From positions 759,001 through 823,000 of the forward strand of contig JAYKKM010000079.1 of the NCBI GenBank assembly GCA_035772405.1: 64,000 bases of DNA. The letters run 5' to 3'. Origin of the DNA: Chrysogorgia sp. JL179-B06. Its lineage: Eukaryota; Cnidaria; Anthozoa; Scleralcyonacea; Chrysogorgiidae. Positions within the stretch are counted from its first letter, which is position 1; the number at the start of each line of letters is the position of its first letter. This document shows positions 63,991 through 64,000 of the stretch, in pieces. The translations under genes and the position numbers were made by a program. The notes under the pieces were generated by a model. It was not told the origin of the DNA. It saw nothing but the letters and a program-made list of their open reading frames with translations, and did no database searches.

Positions 63991-64000
63991 AAATAACTCG

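Larger units (their letters stand above)
55336..64000. mobile_element. Polinton/adinto-like integrated viral element (left part)
   Basis: Compact, intronless, closely packed genes unlike the host DNA around them: two on the plus strand (55720-56722) and nine on the minus strand (56773-63990). It includes a retroviral-type integrase with a nearby chromodomain frame, an A32/FtsK-HerA packaging ATPase, capsid-like proteins and a GIY-YIG nuclease. The proposed left border AGTAGTAAG at 55336 abuts a truncated host MITE. Polintons start with AG and have long inverted termini; the right terminus and any DNA polymerase B or protease lie outside the window. Family assignment is by gene content. Confidence 0.85.

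Overview
The window reads as nuclear DNA of a marine invertebrate, most likely a cnidarian (anthozoan-like). Three things support this: intron-rich animal genes with GT/GC-AG splice sites, many Penelope-like retroelements, short palindromes, MITEs and SINEs, and a Polinton-like virus at the right end. The clade is inferred from repeat style and protein families, not from a species marker. No bacterial gene organisation is present.

Layout. 1-7.5 kb: the last 12 exons of a RAD50 gene (+), 5' end outside the window. 8.7-9.6 kb: an intronless F-box gene (+). 11.8-17.3 kb: a complete 11-exon NUBPL/Ind1-like gene (-). 20.0-38.5 kb: a multi-exon receptor gene (+) with order signal peptide, YWTD propeller, EGF, YWTD propeller, HYR, sushi, unknown segment, GCC2/GCC3, transmembrane helix and a repeat-bearing tail. 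38.5-53 kb: mostly transposable elements, including a LINE, an intact Penelope-like element with GIY-YIG nuclease, and a triplicated 1.09-kb array carrying telomere-like repeats. 53.2-54.8 kb: the start of a second receptor paralogue. 55.3-64 kb: the left part of a Polinton/adinto-like element with integrase, A32-type packaging ATPase, capsid-like proteins and a GIY-YIG nuclease. No polymerase is seen, and the element runs off the right edge.

How parts relate. RAD50 (double-strand-break repair), NUBPL (mitochondrial complex I Fe-S assembly) and the F-box protein (probable ubiquitin ligase adaptor) are unrelated housekeeping neighbours. The two receptor genes look like tandem duplicates. The second is interrupted after its first propeller exon by the viral element, with no further receptor exon seen before the window ends. 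Introns and spacers are layered with mobile DNA. Several insertions can be dated relative to one another because target-site duplications, and in one case an uninterrupted copy of the same target, are visible here.

The most interesting signals are the viral element and the palindromes at the ends of its transcription units, hammerhead-like motifs in three Penelope-like families, the unusual receptor architecture, and a 2.6-kb long-inverted-repeat transposon caught inside a Penelope-like relic. All exon models were derived by reading splice sites and phases by eye.
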